Positions 16,616 through 25,755 of a stretch of DNA of 64,000 nucleotides are shown in pieces (the first letter of the stretch is position 1; each line of letters begins with the position of its first letter). Origin of the DNA: an uncultured Stenotrophomonas sp. (GTDB taxonomy: Bacteria; Pseudomonadota; Gammaproteobacteria; Xanthomonadales; Xanthomonadaceae); assembly GCF_945952405.1 (NCBI RefSeq), contig NZ_CAMFIA010000006.1, positions 1-64,000 of the forward strand. The letters run 5' to 3'. The position numbers and the translations under genes are program-made. The notes beneath the pieces are model-generated. The model saw only the letters and a list, made by a program, of their open reading frames with translations. It was not told the origin of the DNA and searched no databases.

Positions 16616-19033
16616 TCAGTAGCGGTACTGCCAGCCCAGGGTCAGCACCCGGCCTCGGCCGGAGAAGTAGCTGGGATTCGACGGCGTGGTCTGCGAGTAG
16701 TAGCTGATGTACTGCGCATTGGTGAGGTTCTGCACGCCCAGCGTGAAGCTGTGCTTGTCCAGCGCATAGCGGGCGACCAGGTCCACCGTGGTGTAGCCGT
16801 GGAATTCCGCCACCCGCGCGCCATGCAGGTCGAAGTCGCGATTGAAGGCACGGCTGGCCTGCAGGCGGGTGCTGAGCTGCGCCGTCCAGCTCTGTTCCCA
16901 GAACGCAGTCAGGCGGTTGGGGGCGATGTTGACGCCGGCCAGGTCGCTGTCGAGGCGGCCGTCGAGGTCGGCGTCGTAACGGCCGTTGGCACGGGCGTAG
17001 CCCAGGCCGAGGCGGCTGTCGCCCAGCCGCAGGCGCAGATTGCTTTCAAAACCCTCGACGCGGGTGGCCTGGCGCTGCACGGCATAGGCATCGATGCCGG
17101 GGTCGTAGACCAGCACCGAGCCGAGCTTCGATTCGGACGTGTAGTAGGCGATGTCGCCGCTGAAGCGGCCATCGTCGTACTCCAGGCCGATCTCGCGGTT
17201 GTCCGACACCACCGGTGACAGGTCCACCAGGCTGTCCACGCGCTGGCCGTCACGGTTGATCGCGCGCAGTACCCGGCCGACGTCGGCGACGGTGTAGCCC
17301 TCCGAGTACGAGGCGTACGCGTTGAGGCGATCATTGATGTACCAGACCGCGCCGAAGTTGGGCAGGGTCTCGCTCATGGTCGGCTTGCCGCCGGCCACCT
17401 TGCGCGCGCCATAGCGGGGCAGGGTGGTGTAGTCGCCTACCTCCAGTTCGCCCTTCTCGTAGCGCAGCCCGCCGGACAGCATCAGGTGGTCGCTAGGCCA
17501 CCAGTGCAGCTGCAGCAGCGGCGAGAGGCTCTGGTAGGTGGTTTGCGGCACCCAGTTCATGCCGCTGGCCAGCAGCACCTGGTGGGTGCGGTCGCGCAGT
17601 CCGTCCAGGCCCAGGGTCACGTCGAGCGTGGAATCGCCGATGCGGGCCCAGCTCTGGGTCAGCTTGAAGCCGCGCTTGTCCGATTCGTTCTGGGTCTGGT
17701 CCCACGCGGCATTGGCACCGGTGTTGCCCCACGGGTCCCATTGGCTTGCGCCGTAGCGACCTTCGAAGTCGACCGCGAAGGCCTGTGCCTGGAAGCGTCC
17801 GCCCAGCAGGTCGGCCGCGCTGTAGTCCACCGTCAACGAGCGCGAGCGGTTCATCGGCGGATCCAATGGCGTGTCGCCGGGCACCGAAATGGTCGGGCGA
17901 CCACTGCGGTAGTCACCGTTGACCGCCAGGTAGTTGTCCAGCCCGCGCAGCTCGTAGCGGTTGGCCATCAGCTGCAGGCGGTGGCCCTCGGCAATGTTCC
18001 AGCCCAGCTTGGCGAACACGTTCGACGAGGTCGAATCCATCAGCTCGCCCTGCGCATTGGTGCCGATCGAGCGGCCCCAGCCGTCATGGAACAGGCCCTG
18101 CTTCTCGTAGGCCAGGCCTGCCACCAGGTCGAACTGCTCGCCACGCATACCGACCAGCGCCGATCCGCGCTGGCCGTCGTCATCTCGGCGGCCGGGCAGT
18201 GCGGAGCTGTAGCTGAGGTTGGTATCGAGCAGGAAGGCGCCGGGTTCACTGGGGGCGCTGCGGGTGATGATGTTGACGATGCCACCGGTACCACCGATGC
18301 CCTGCAGCGCATTGGCACCATGGATGACCTCGATGCGCTCGATCATCGCCGGATCGATGGTGTGCGAGTCACGCGAGCCATCGCGCAACGGCGTCGACTG
18401 CGGCACGCCGTCGACCATGTACAGGATGCCGCGGCCACGCATGCTTTCGCCGTAGTTGGACATCTTTTCGCGCGCCGGTGCGAATGCCGGAATCTGCGAC
18501 GACAACACGCGCGAGACATCCGAGCCCAGTGCCAGCTGCTGGGCGATGTCCTCGCGGGTCAGTACCGTGATGGTGTTGGGCATGGCGGTCTCGCCCTGCG
18601 GCATGCGCGCGGTCGAGGCCGACACCGTGACCCGGGCCAGCGAGGTCGGGGCGGCCGATGCAGCCGTCGCGGCCGGAGCCTTGGCCTTTGCTGGCGCAGC
18701 GGCAGCGCTGACCACGAAGACACCCGGCGAACGCTCCTGCCAGTCCAGGCCATGCCCGGCCAACAGGCGTTGCAGGGCCTCGCGGGCGGTATAGCGGCCA
18801 TCCAGCGCCGGCGCGCTGCGACCGCCTACGCTGTCGGCCGCGAACAGCAGCTGGATGCCGCTCTGCCGGGCCAGGGTGTTGAGCGACGCCTGCAGCGGGC
18901 CCGCGGGCAGGTGCAGCTCGACCGCAGCAGGCGCTGCGGCCTGGGCCAGGGGGGGCAGTGCGGCGCAAAGACAGGCGGCGAGCAGGGAAGGCACCAGCCG
19001 GCGCAGGGCGGCGGGCGAAACGGGGCGGGTCAT
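16616..19033 (-). CDS. FecA-type TonB-dependent receptor with STN signalling domain
   Basis: 805 aa. Sec signal (residues 1-30), STN/secretin-TonB N-terminal domain (about 35-110, LPAGPLQASLNTLARQSGIQLLFAADS), plug domain (150-270, MPNTITVLTREDIAQQ, GRGILYMVDGVPQ, IERIEVIHGANALQGIGGTGGIVNIITR) and a 22-strand barrel ending in the aromatic residue of GWQYRY. The STN domain plus the FecR and FecI genes upstream mark a transducer that signals its ligand to the sigma factor. The ligand is probably a ferric chelate but is not predictable from sequence. It lies 70 bp after the FecR gene. Confidence 0.9.
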   Translation of the reverse strand: MTRPVSPAALRRLVPSLLAACLCAALPPLAQAAAPAAVELHLPAGPLQASLNTLARQSGIQLLFAADSVGGRSAPALDGRYTAREALQRLLAGHGLDWQERSPGVFVVSAAAAPAKAKAPAATAASAAPTSLARVTVSASTARMPQGETAMPNTITVLTREDIAQQLALGSDVSRVLSSQIPAFAPAREKMSNYGESMRGRGILYMVDGVPQSTPLRDGSRDSHTIDPAMIERIEVIHGANALQGIGGTGGIVNIITRSAPSEPGAFLLDTNLSYSSALPGRRDDDGQRGSALVGMRGEQFDLVAGLAYEKQGLFHDGWGRSIGTNAQGELMDSTSSNVFAKLGWNIAEGHRLQLMANRYELRGLDNYLAVNGDYRSGRPTISVPGDTPLDPPMNRSRSLTVDYSAADLLGGRFQAQAFAVDFEGRYGASQWDPWGNTGANAAWDQTQNESDKRGFKLTQSWARIGDSTLDVTLGLDGLRDRTHQVLLASGMNWVPQTTYQSLSPLLQLHWWPSDHLMLSGGLRYEKGELEVGDYTTLPRYGARKVAGGKPTMSETLPNFGAVWYINDRLNAYASYSEGYTVADVGRVLRAINRDGQRVDSLVDLSPVVSDNREIGLEYDDGRFSGDIAYYTSESKLGSVLVYDPGIDAYAVQRQATRVEGFESNLRLRLGDSRLGLGYARANGRYDADLDGRLDSDLAGVNIAPNRLTAFWEQSWTAQLSTRLQASRAFNRDFDLHGARVAEFHGYTTVDLVARYALDKHSFTLGVQNLTNAQYISYYSQTTPSNPSYFSGRGRVLTLGWQYRY

Positions 19034-19103
19034 GCGGGGTCCTTCAAAGGGGTTCCAGCACCTGCCGGATGGAACGGCGCGCAACCCACCCTCGCTGCGG
19101 CGA

Positions 19104-19955
19104 TCAATGGCGTGCGCGCAGGTGCAGGCTGCCGTCAGCAGCGGCCTGCACCCGTACCGGCAGGATGTCCGGCAACAGCATCACCGCGGTTTCGGCGCGA
19201 TCCGCATCGAACACACCCGAGACCTGCAGCGAGCCCAGTTCCGGATCGTCCAGCACGATCGGGCGGTCGTGGTAGCGCTGCAGGATCCGCAGCACTTCGA
19301 CCAGCGGCAGGCGATCGAACTGCAGCCGGCCCTGGGTCCAATCGGCCTGATCGAGGCCGATCGCCTCGGCTGGGGAGATCGAGCCTGGCTGGGCCAGCAG
19401 GCGTTGGCCGGGCGCGAGGCGCTGCTCGGCGGCGCCTCCGTCCACCCGTACGCCGACGCCGCCGCGCCAGAGTGTCACTTCGCTCAGATCGCCCTGGCGG
19501 TCCACATCGAACACGGTGCCGTAGTTGCGGACGTGCACCGGCCCGGCGTCCACCTCGAAGCGCCGCCAGGCGGAATGCCGCACCTCGAAACGCGCACGAC
19601 CCTGCATGAGCAGGACCTGCCGGGAGCGCAGATGGCGGCGGACCTGGAGATGGGTACCGGCGTCGAGCAACAGGCGGCTGCCGTCGGCCAGGTCCAGTTC
19701 GCGCCGCTCGCCCACGGCGGTGCGGTGGTCCTGCACCTGCCAGGCCGGATCGACCAGCAGCACGGCGCTGATCACCAGCGCCAGTGCCGGCAGCACAACC
19801 CTGGCGGTGCGGCCGCCGCGACGACGCTGGAGCGCCTGCGGGTCCGGCAATGGAAAGCGTTCCTTCAGGGCGTCGCGATGCTGGTCGAGCACCTCGTCGG
19901 TGGACGGCGCCTGTGCGGGTGGCGAGCGCGCAGGCGCCCCGGGCGTGCGCTTCAT
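19104..19955 (-). CDS. FecR-family anti-sigma regulator, short cytoplasmic part
   Basis: 283 aa. One membrane helix (about 52-68, VVLPALALVISAVLLV) divides a short cytoplasmic segment from a periplasmic FecR domain (75-200, GERRELDLADGSRLLLDAGTHLQV) and a C-terminal STN-like domain. It should relay signal from the receptor's STN domain to the FecI-type sigma factor, with which its gene overlaps by 4 bp. The cytoplasmic part (about 50 residues, Pro/Ala-rich) lacks the Trp-rich DUF4880 segment of typical FecR proteins. Confidence 0.85.
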   Translation of the reverse strand: MKRTPGAPARSPPAQAPSTDEVLDQHRDALKERFPLPDPQALQRRRGGRTARVVLPALALVISAVLLVDPAWQVQDHRTAVGERRELDLADGSRLLLDAGTHLQVRRHLRSRQVLLMQGRARFEVRHSAWRRFEVDAGPVHVRNYGTVFDVDRQGDLSEVTLWRGGVGVRVDGGAAEQRLAPGQRLLAQPGSISPAEAIGLDQADWTQGRLQFDRLPLVEVLRILQRYHDRPIVLDDPELGSLQVSGVFDADRAETAVMLLPDILPVRVQAAADGSLHLRARH

Positions 19956-20476
19956 GGCCGCGGCGCCTGTTGGCGGCAGTCGGCCAGGGCCAGGCGCAGG
20001 TGGCGTTCCACGGCCTTCAGGCCGATGCCCATCCGCCGCGCGACCTCTGCCTGCGGTAGCTCATGGATCTTGTGCAGGATGAAAACCTGCTGGCGACGAC
20101 AGGGCATCCGCTCGATGGTGGCGCTCAACCGCTGCAGCGCCTGCTGCCCCTGGGCCTGCTGCTCCGGACCGGGGCAGGGGCAGGGCGCCTCGGGCAGCTC
20201 GGCGCGCGGCTCCGCCCAGTGCCGGCGCAGATCCTCGGCACGGCAGCGATCGACGGCCGCATCGTGGGCGATGCGGCGCAGCAGTGCGATCGGTTGCCGC
20301 GCGTCGGGCACGGCCGGCCGCTCCAGCAGGCGCACGCAGACGTCGTGCACCACCTCGCGCGCCAGCCCGGGCGAGCGGAAGCGACGGCGCAGGTAGTCCA
20401 CCAGTTCCTCGTAGTGACGTACCAGCGAGGACACCAGCGGCAACGCGGGCGGGTCGGGTTGGGGGCGCTGGGACAT
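19952..20476 (-). CDS. FecI-type ECF sigma factor
   Basis: 174 aa with region 2 (SLVRHYEELVDYLRRRFRSPGLAREVVHDVCVRLLE) and region 4 (RMPCRRQQVFILHKIHELPQAEVARRMGIGLKAVERHLRLAL), the FecI pattern. It should direct transcription of the receptor gene when the FecA-FecR pair senses its ligand. Start at MSQRPQPDP: the longer frame adds 48 residues of non-sigma-like sequence. The fecI-fecR-fecA order on one strand is the classical arrangement. Confidence 0.88.
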   Translation of the reverse strand: MSQRPQPDPPALPLVSSLVRHYEELVDYLRRRFRSPGLAREVVHDVCVRLLERPAVPDARQPIALLRRIAHDAAVDRCRAEDLRRHWAEPRAELPEAPCPCPGPEQQAQGQQALQRLSATIERMPCRRQQVFILHKIHELPQAEVARRMGIGLKAVERHLRLALADCRQQAPRP

Positions 20477-20679
20477 CCGGACAGGCACGAGGGCGGAGGA
20501 GGGGCGCCGGGAACAGATCCCTGCGCGATGACGTAATACTAATGGGAACCGTTCGCGTTTGCTATGCGCGGCGGATCCTGCCGATTGTTCGCGGCAGCTG
20601 GAAGGTGAAACCACGATCATCGGCTGGAGCGCAGAATCGGCCCGGGCTAGCCTGCCTGCAGGCCCAAGGAGATCGATAC

Positions 20680-20946
20680 ATGCATGTGCTTCTGGTGATC
20701 ACTGCGGGCATCCTGCTGCTGGGGGTGTTCCTGCTGTTCGGCCATCTCTGGAGCGTGGGCAGCTCGCAGCTGCCCACGGCGCTGGTCGCGTTCATCGCCA
20801 CATGGCTGCTGCTGGCCGTGGCCAACATGTGGGTAGGCGTCAGCAAGGCCGGCTACGCGGTACGCGAGGAGCTGCCGATCCTGCTGCTGGTGTTCGCGGT
20901 GCCGGTGTTGCTGGCCGGCGTCCTGTACTGGCGCCTGGCGCGCTGA
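20680..20946 (+). CDS. Small three-helix membrane protein
   Basis: 88 aa, almost entirely hydrophobic, with three predicted helices (residues 4-22, 32-52 and 65-84) and a conserved-looking loop NMWVGVSKAGYAVREELP. I do not recognise a named family. AAGGAGA precedes the start by 7 bases. It ends 9 bp before the LtrA-family gene on the same strand, suggesting an operon. Confidence 0.7.
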   Translation: MHVLLVITAGILLLGVFLLFGHLWSVGSSQLPTALVAFIATWLLLAVANMWVGVSKAGYAVREELPILLLVFAVPVLLAGVLYWRLAR

Positions 20947-20955
20947 AGGGGTGCC

Positions 20956-22128
20956 ATGAGTACGCGACTGCGCCAGCCGGCACTGCGTCACCGCGATGGC
21001 CACCATGCGCGGGTGACCTACGAAGAACTGTTCTTCGACCTGGTCTATGTCTTCGCGGTCACCCAGCTCAGCCACCACCTGCTGCACCATCTGGACCTGG
21101 CCGGCGTGCTGCAGACCCTGGTGCTGTGGTTCGCCGTATGGCTGGGTTGGCAGTATGCCTGCTGGGTCAGCAACTGGTTCGATCCGCAGGCGCCGCGCAT
21201 CCGCGGCCTGCTGTTCGCCACCATGCTGCTGGCGCTGCTGATGTCCTCGTCCATTCCCGAAGCGTTTGCCGATCGCGCCTGGGTGTTCGCCGGGGCCTAT
21301 GCCGCGATGCAGGTCGGGCGCACCGCGTTCGTCCTGATCGAAGTGGGTCGCGACCATCCACTGGCGTCCAACTTCCGGCGCATGCTGGCCTGGGTCAGTG
21401 TCTCGGCCTGCTTCTGGCTGGCCGGCGCGGCGGCCGAAGGCCAGCTGCGCCTGGCGCTGTGGGCGCTGGCGGTGGCCTGCGAGTACATCTCGCCGATGTT
21501 TGGCTTCGCATTCCCCGGCATGGGCCGCTCGCACACCCGTGACTGGACCATTGAAGGCGGGCATCTGGCCGAACGCTGCCAGCTGTTCGTCATCGTCGCA
21601 TTGGGCGAGACGCTGCTGGCCACCGGTGGCGTACTGAGCGAGGTCGGGCAGTGGAGCGGCGCGGTGGTGTCGGCGGTGCTGGCGACCTTCGCCGGCACGA
21701 TCGCGATGTGGTGGCTCTATTTCGGCATTTCCAGCCGCGATGCCACCGAGGCCATCACCCATGCCGAGGACCCCGGCCGGATGGGCGCGAACTTCCACTA
21801 TGTGCACGCGCTGCTGATCGCCGGCATCATCGCCACCGCGGTTGGCAACGATCTGGTGATGGACCACCCGGCTGCAGCGGTCACGCCGGTGTACGCCAGC
21901 GTGCTGGTGGCCGGCCCGCTGATCTACCTGCTGGGCAGTGCACTGTACAAGCGGGTGGTCTATGGCCATGCACCGCGATCACACCTGCTGGGCGCAGTCG
22001 CGCTGCTGCTGCTGGGCCTGCTGCTGCCGCGCATGCATCTGCTGGCGGCGGGATGGCTGACCAGCGCGGTGCTGCTGGGTGTGGGCCTGGCGGATACGCG
22101 GCTGAAGCGGCGCCTGCAGCGCGTCTGA
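20956..22128 (+). CDS. LtrA-family (low temperature requirement A) membrane protein
   Basis: 390 aa with ten or more predicted helices. The family signature near the N-terminus is clear (HARVTYEELFFDLVYVFAVTQLSHHLLHHL), as is ERCQLFVIVALGETLLATGG near residue 210. LtrA proteins were first linked to cold growth in Listeria; their molecular function is unknown. It probably shares an operon with the preceding small membrane protein. Confidence 0.88.
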   Translation: MSTRLRQPALRHRDGHHARVTYEELFFDLVYVFAVTQLSHHLLHHLDLAGVLQTLVLWFAVWLGWQYACWVSNWFDPQAPRIRGLLFATMLLALLMSSSIPEAFADRAWVFAGAYAAMQVGRTAFVLIEVGRDHPLASNFRRMLAWVSVSACFWLAGAAAEGQLRLALWALAVACEYISPMFGFAFPGMGRSHTRDWTIEGGHLAERCQLFVIVALGETLLATGGVLSEVGQWSGAVVSAVLATFAGTIAMWWLYFGISSRDATEAITHAEDPGRMGANFHYVHALLIAGIIATAVGNDLVMDHPAAAVTPVYASVLVAGPLIYLLGSALYKRVVYGHAPRSHLLGAVALLLLGLLLPRMHLLAAGWLTSAVLLGVGLADTRLKRRLQRV

Positions 22129-22215
22129 TCTGCATGGCGATCGGTACTGCTTGCGCAGGCGGGCAATGGGAGTAGCGTTGGCAGTGGGGGCTCTGGGAAC
22201 CGGGAGTGGCGCAGC

Positions 22216-22650
22216 ATGCAGAACGTTCCGCAGTGGCTGGCCTGGGCCGGCCTGTCAGCCTGTTTCGCCGCGCTGACCGCGCTGTTCGCCAAGGTTGGCG
22301 TCAGGGGCGTGGATTCGGACTTGGCCATGGCCATCCGCACCCTGGTGGTGGCGGCAGTGATCGTGCCGCTGGTGGTGGTCTCCGGCAAATGGTCCAACCC
22401 GCTGCTGCTGCCGGGACGTACCCAGCTGTTCCTGGTGCTGTCGGCACTGGCCACGGGAGCGTCGTGGCTGTTCTATTTCCGTGCACTGCAGAGCGGTGAG
22501 CTGGCCAAGGTGGCGGTGGTCGACAAGTTCAGCGTGGTGCTGGTGATCGTGCTGGCCTATCTGCTGCTGGGTGAGCGGCCCAGCCTGCGCGAATGGAGCG
22601 GCATCGGGCTGGTGCTGGCCGGGGTGATCGTGCTGGCGACGAAGAGGTGA
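22216..22650 (+). CDS. Single-domain EamA/DMT-family transporter
   Basis: 144 aa with five predicted helices and one EamA domain (SALATGASWLFYFRALQSGELAKVAVVDKFSVVLVIVLAYLLLGE). Full-length DMT transporters carry two such halves in ten helices, so this is a half-size form that should function as a dimer. Substrate unknown. It lies 37 bp before the DUF3224 gene. Confidence 0.82.
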   Translation: MQNVPQWLAWAGLSACFAALTALFAKVGVRGVDSDLAMAIRTLVVAAVIVPLVVVSGKWSNPLLLPGRTQLFLVLSALATGASWLFYFRALQSGELAKVAVVDKFSVVLVIVLAYLLLGERPSLREWSGIGLVLAGVIVLATKR

Positions 22651-22687
22651 AACAGTGGCATCCAGCGCAAGCGACAGGAGAGGCAGC

Positions 22688-23080
22688 ATGCACGGTGAAG
22701 CCCGCGGTACGTTCGAGGTAACGCTGCAGCCGATCGGCGGCAACGAGGGCCCGATCGGGTTGATGTCGATCGACAAGCACTTCCACGGCGACCTGCAGGG
22801 CCGCAGTGTCGGCCGGATGCTGGCGTTCCGCACCCCGGTGGAGGGTTCGGCCGGCTACGTGGCGATGGAGCGGGTGACGGCCACGCTGGCCGGGCGCCAG
22901 GGGGCCTTCACCCTGCAGCACAACGGAGTGATGACCCGTGGCGAGCCGCAGCTGAGCGTCGTGGTGGTGCCCGATTCCGGCAGCGAGGGCCTGCTGGGCC
23001 TGAGCGGCACGCTGCACATCACCCTCAGCGATGGCCGGCATGAGTACCGGCTGCTGTACGCATTGCCCGGCCCGGCATAG
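22688..23080 (+). CDS. DUF3224 protein
   Basis: 130 aa, no signal peptide. It matches the DUF3224 pattern: ARGTFEVTLQP at the start, SIDKHFHGDLQGRSVGRML, ERVTATLAGRQGAFTLQHNGVM and LSGTLHITLSDGRHEYRLLY, predicted as a small beta-barrel. Function unknown. Start chosen after AGGAGAGGC. Convergent with the response-regulator gene. Confidence 0.8.
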   Translation: MHGEARGTFEVTLQPIGGNEGPIGLMSIDKHFHGDLQGRSVGRMLAFRTPVEGSAGYVAMERVTATLAGRQGAFTLQHNGVMTRGEPQLSVVVVPDSGSEGLLGLSGTLHITLSDGRHEYRLLYALPGPA

Positions 23081-23092
23081 GCGGGCCGGCGA

Positions 23093-23734
23093 TCAACCGT
23101 TGCCCGCCTGCAGGCGGTCGTAGATGCGCACCAGGTCAACCAGGGTGCGCGCCCCCATCTTGCGCATCACCTGTGCGCGGCGCACCTTGACGGTGATCTC
23201 GCTCACCCCGAGGTCGCCGGCGATCTGCTTGTTGAGGCGGCCACGCACCACGCCATCGACCACTTCGCGTTCGCCTGGGTTGAGCGTCTTCCAGCGTTGC
23301 TGCAGGGCGCCGAGTGCCTCGCCCTCGCGGCGGCGCTGGCGGTCGATCTCGATGCCCTTGTGGATGGCGTCGAGCAGTTCCTGGTCGCGGAAGGGCTTGG
23401 TCAGGAACTCTATGGCGCCGTCCTTGATCGCGTTGACCCCCATTGCGATGTCGCCATGGCCGGTAATGAAGACCACTGGCACCTGCAGGCCATGGCTGCC
23501 CATCGTGCGATGAAAGTCCAGGCCGCTCTGGCCCGGCATGCGCACATCCAGCACCAGGCAGGCCGGAGCATCCTCCAGCGCATGTTCGAGGAACGCCTGG
23601 GTGGAGGCGAAGGCCCGCACCTGCAGGCCCATCGATGCCAGCAGGTCTTCGAGCGCGGCACGCACCGAGGCATCGTCATCGACGACGTAGACGACCGGCG
23701 CCGGTTCGGTGACGGGTGTGGCGGACTTAGGCAT
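23093..23734 (-). CDS. FixJ-like response regulator
   Basis: 213 aa. Receiver domain (residues 15-130) with the acidic pair DDD, phosphoacceptor Asp in VLDVRMPGQSGLDF, and Lys in EFLTKPF; C-terminal LuxR/FixJ helix-turn-helix (145-205, LNPGEREVVDGVVRGRLNKQIAGDLGVSEITVKVRRAQVMRKMGA). It overlaps the sensor kinase gene upstream by 8 bp, so the pair forms one two-component system. The kinase lacks an obvious haem PAS domain, so a FixL-type oxygen signal is not supported. Confidence 0.9.
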   Translation of the reverse strand: MPKSATPVTEPAPVVYVVDDDASVRAALEDLLASMGLQVRAFASTQAFLEHALEDAPACLVLDVRMPGQSGLDFHRTMGSHGLQVPVVFITGHGDIAMGVNAIKDGAIEFLTKPFRDQELLDAIHKGIEIDRQRRREGEALGALQQRWKTLNPGEREVVDGVVRGRLNKQIAGDLGVSEITVKVRRAQVMRKMGARTLVDLVRIYDRLQAGNG

Positions 23735-24782
23735 GCGGGACATCCGTGGCGATGGGCAGGTCGAACACGAAGCAGGCACCGCCGCCGGCGGGTCGCTCGG
23801 CACGGATCTGGCCGTCGTTGGCTTCGATCATCGAACGGCTCAGGCTCAGGCCGAGACCCAGCCCATGTGACTTGGTGGTCCAGAACGCATCGAACACGCG
23901 CTCGGGTTGATCGGCGGGCAGCCCGACACCGCGGTCACGTACGCTGAGGCTGATGCGCGGACCATCACGCCGGGTCAGCAGGGACAGGCGTCTATCGGCG
24001 GCGGGCACCGCTTCCATCGCATCGACGGCATTGAGGATCAGATTGCCGATCACCTGCTGCACCTGCACGCGATCGGCCTGCACCGGAGGCAGGTCCGGCG
24101 CCAGCAGCAGGGCCACGCTGACACCGTGCTGGTCAAGCTCGCTGCGCGACAGTGCCAGCATCTCTTCGACGGCCTGGTTGAGGTCAAAGGCACGCCGCTC
24201 CGGTGCCGCACCCTGGGTCAGGCCACGGATGCGGGCAATCACGTCACCGGCGCGATGTGCATCGGCCAGGATGCGGGCCACGGTCTGTCGTGCCTTGTCC
24301 ACGTTCGGCGGGTCCTGTGCGAGCCAGCGCTGGCAGGCCTCGGCGCTGCTGGCGATGGCGGCCAGCGGCTGGTTCACTTCATGCGCGATGGAGGTGGTCA
24401 GCTCACCAACGGTGGAGGCCCGCGCGACCCGCAGCAGACGGCCCTGCGCCTCCTGCACGGCAGCCTTGGCCGCTTCCATGTTCAGCGCCAGGTAGGTGGT
24501 GATGCCGATCACCAGCATGCCGATCACCGAATTGACCAGGCCGATGCGATAGGTGCCGAAACGGGTAAGGAAGAAGCTCAGCCCGGTCAGCGCGATACAG
24601 GCAACGGCCAGTGTGATCAAGCCGCGCGCGCCCAGTACGCGCGACGCGGCGAGGATGACGGCGGCGTAGAAGCAGGCCGCAGCGACCGCATAGTCGGTGA
24701 CGGTGTCGATCAGGAAGATCGCCGCCATCACGACGATCAGGGCCAGCAGCACCAGCGGGCGGCGGGGCGACAGCGATGGCAT
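23727..24782 (-). CDS. Membrane sensor histidine kinase, partner of the FixJ-like regulator
   Basis: 351 aa. About five N-terminal helices (residues 8-105) with little periplasmic loop, then a HisKA-type dimerisation segment with the phosphoacceptor His in ELTTSIAHEVNQPLAAI (near 135), and an HATPase domain (N-box NLILNAVDAMEA, G1 DRGVGLP, G2 GLGLGLSLS). The HEVNQPL motif is typical of FixL/DctB-class kinases. The membrane-embedded sensor suggests a membrane or intracellular cue. Confidence 0.9.
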   Translation of the reverse strand: MPSLSPRRPLVLLALIVVMAAIFLIDTVTDYAVAAACFYAAVILAASRVLGARGLITLAVACIALTGLSFFLTRFGTYRIGLVNSVIGMLVIGITTYLALNMEAAKAAVQEAQGRLLRVARASTVGELTTSIAHEVNQPLAAIASSAEACQRWLAQDPPNVDKARQTVARILADAHRAGDVIARIRGLTQGAAPERRAFDLNQAVEEMLALSRSELDQHGVSVALLLAPDLPPVQADRVQVQQVIGNLILNAVDAMEAVPAADRRLSLLTRRDGPRISLSVRDRGVGLPADQPERVFDAFWTTKSHGLGLGLSLSRSMIEANDGQIRAERPAGGGACFVFDLPIATDVPHA

Positions 24783-24825
24783 CGAAACAGCTCCCTAGCG
24801 TAGGCGGAAAGGATAGCAAAGCCGC

Positions 24826-24961
24826 CTTGGGTGGATCCCGGCCCTTGGTGGATCTCGACCTTTGGTGGATCTCGACCCTTGGTGGGTGCCGACCGTTGGT
24901 CGGCACGAAGCCCAGGGGCAGGGATTCTGCAGCTTGTGCCGACCAACGGTCGGCACCCACC
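24826..24961. repeat. Tandem 18-bp units plus a 26-bp perfect inverted repeat
   Basis: Three to four degenerate copies of a unit like TTGGTGGATCTCGACCCT (24826-24880) run into an inverted repeat. The 26-bp arm 24881-24906 is exactly complementary to 24936-24961, with a 29-nt loop. The arm itself holds the palindrome GCCGACCgttGGTCGGC. Lies between mgtC and the kinase gene, and its hairpin could end mgtC transcription. Confidence 0.7.
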
Positions 24962-24984
24962 AGAGCAATGCACGGTACTGGGCG

Positions 24985-25725
24985 CTACTCCTCCAGGCTG
25001 GCGTTCCAGAACCCCTGCAGCACGCCCGGTGTGGTCGCAAGCGTGGCCAGTACGGCATCCAGTTCGCCGGCATCGACCGTCGTGGCATACAACACCGCTT
25101 CGATCTCCACGTCGCGCTCGCCGAAGGGGCGCTGGTCCACCGCGCGCACCGGATACTGGGCCTGCTCAAGCAGCAGCAACAGCTGGTCGAGCACCTCGGC
25201 CTGCTGCTCGCGCTGGCAGACCACGTTGATTGCATAGGTAGCCTCGCTGAAGGCCTCCGGCAGCGGCTGGCGCTGGATGCGGTTGACCACCGGCCGCAGC
25301 AGCGTATTGGCGGCCAGCACGAACACCGCCGCCATCACCGCTTCCGGTAGCAGCTTGATACCGGCACACGCGCCCACCGCCGCCGATCCCCAGAGGGTGG
25401 CGGCGGTGTTCAGGCCGGACACCTGCGCACCGTCCTTCATGATCGCGCCGGCACCGAGAAAGCCGACGCCGGAGATCACATAGGCCACCACGTGCAGCGG
25501 CGAGGGCGGTCCGCCATAAAGGTCGTGGAAGCGCACGGCCAGGTCGACGAAGACCGCCGCACCCACCGCCACCAGCGTGTTGGTACGCAGGCCGGCGGTG
25601 CGCTGGCGCAACTGCCGCTCCAGGCCGATGATGGCACCCAGCACGAAGGCCACCGACAGGCTGATCAGCGAGCTCAGGGTGGCGCCGGCGTTGAACGCTG
25701 GCAGGTTTGGTGTGATGTCGAGCAT
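24985..25725 (-). CDS. mgtC: MgtC/SapB-family membrane protein
   Basis: 246 aa. The N-terminal four to five helices contain the MgtC signature ([35 protein letters not shown] and [14 protein letters not shown]). The C-terminal 100 residues form a soluble ACT-like domain ([27 protein letters not shown]). MgtC proteins aid growth in low magnesium and modulate the F-ATPase in pathogens. It lies 30 bp after mgtA on the same strand, with an AGGGAG ribosome site. Confidence 0.9.
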   Translation of the reverse strand: MLDITPNLPAFNAGATLSSLISLSVAFVLGAIIGLERQLRQRTAGLRTNTLVAVGAAVFVDLAVRFHDLYGGPPSPLHVVAYVISGVGFLGAGAIMKDGAQVSGLNTAATLWGSAAVGACAGIKLLPEAVMAAVFVLAANTLLRPVVNRIQRQPLPEAFSEATYAINVVCQREQQAEVLDQLLLLLEQAQYPVRAVDQRPFGERDVEIEAVLYATTVDAGELDAVLATLATTPGVLQGFWNASLEE

Positions 25726-25755
25726 CCCTTTCTCCCTGTGCAGGACGTGGCGCGC

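Noticed and set aside
20477-20680. Fur box upstream of the fecI-type gene
   Set aside because: The stretch around 20530-20560 is slightly AT-rich (TAATACTAATGGGAAC) but does not form a convincing inverted repeat matching the Fur consensus.
24826-24961. Possible CRISPR or tandem-repeat array
   Set aside because: Units are degenerate, directly abutting without unique spacers, and no cas genes exist in the window.
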